DNA of 5,423 nucleotides from an uncultured Persicitalea sp. GTDB taxonomy: Bacteria > Bacteroidota > Bacteroidia > Cytophagales > Spirosomataceae. A program made the position numbers and the translations under genes. Positions within the stretch are counted from its first letter, which is position 1; each line of letters opens with the position of its first letter. The notes beneath the pieces are model-generated. The model did not search any database and was not told where the DNA came from. It saw only the letters and a program-made list of their open reading frames with translations. Of the stretch, positions 5,418-5,423 are shown piece after piece. The stretch is from the NCBI GenBank assembly GCA_950075905.1, contig CATMVR010000401.1, forward strand, positions 1 to 5,423. The letters run 5' to 3'.

Positions 5418-5423
5418 AGATCG
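5418..5423. other. Probable residual Illumina adapter at contig end
   Basis: The last six bases, AGATCG, are the first six of the standard adapter read-through sequence AGATCGGAAGAGC. Removing them leaves the gene open to the contig edge: the TAG at 5416-5418 (minus strand) uses its T from this segment and its AG from native sequence, which fits a CAG (Gln) codon at a position where I expect Gln in this family. Confidence 0.7.

Overview
The window looks like a metagenomic contig from a Bacteroidota bacterium, probably of the Cytophagales. The reasons are moderate GC content, genes that start without Shine-Dalgarno sequences, AT-rich intergenic gaps with hairpin repeats, and protein families that resemble members from that group. 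The placement is inference from sequence character only. Both contig ends look artefactual. Bases 1 to about 150 are very GC-rich and encode, on the minus strand, a histidine-kinase fragment of Proteobacteria-like character, joined inside the signature motif of a LolD-type ABC ATPase. The last six bases (AGATCG) match the start of the common Illumina adapter and create a false stop codon in the last gene.

Layout. 1-150 (-): kinase fragment. About 136-369 (+): C-terminal part of a LolD-like ATPase, followed by a strong hairpin terminator (406-441). 461-493: an operator-like inverted repeat upstream of the next gene. 556-3122 (+): a tight run of three genes, namely a HUMPS/OMP-decarboxylase-family enzyme, a medium-chain zinc dehydrogenase and a short-chain dehydrogenase; the last two are separated by 2 bp. 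3135-3269: a degenerate array of hairpin-forming repeats ending in a terminator-like stem. 3311-3334: three perfect 8-bp tandem repeats directly before a TTG-started TIM-barrel sugar isomerase/epimerase gene (3340-4224, +). 4264-4333: a large imperfect inverted repeat between convergent genes. 4459-5417 (-): a Lys1/carboxynorspermidine dehydrogenase-like protein missing its N-terminus at the contig edge.

The four central genes look like a sugar or sugar-acid catabolic cluster: two NAD(P)-dependent oxidoreductases to make or reduce keto intermediates, a metal-dependent isomerase/epimerase, and a HUMPS-family enzyme that would either decarboxylate a 3-keto sugar-acid phosphate or condense formaldehyde with ribulose 5-phosphate. 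No kinase, transporter or 6-phospho-3-hexuloisomerase is present in the window, so the substrate cannot be named. The polyamine-type gene is convergent and probably unrelated. I see no CRISPR array, phage, transposase, tRNA or rRNA.
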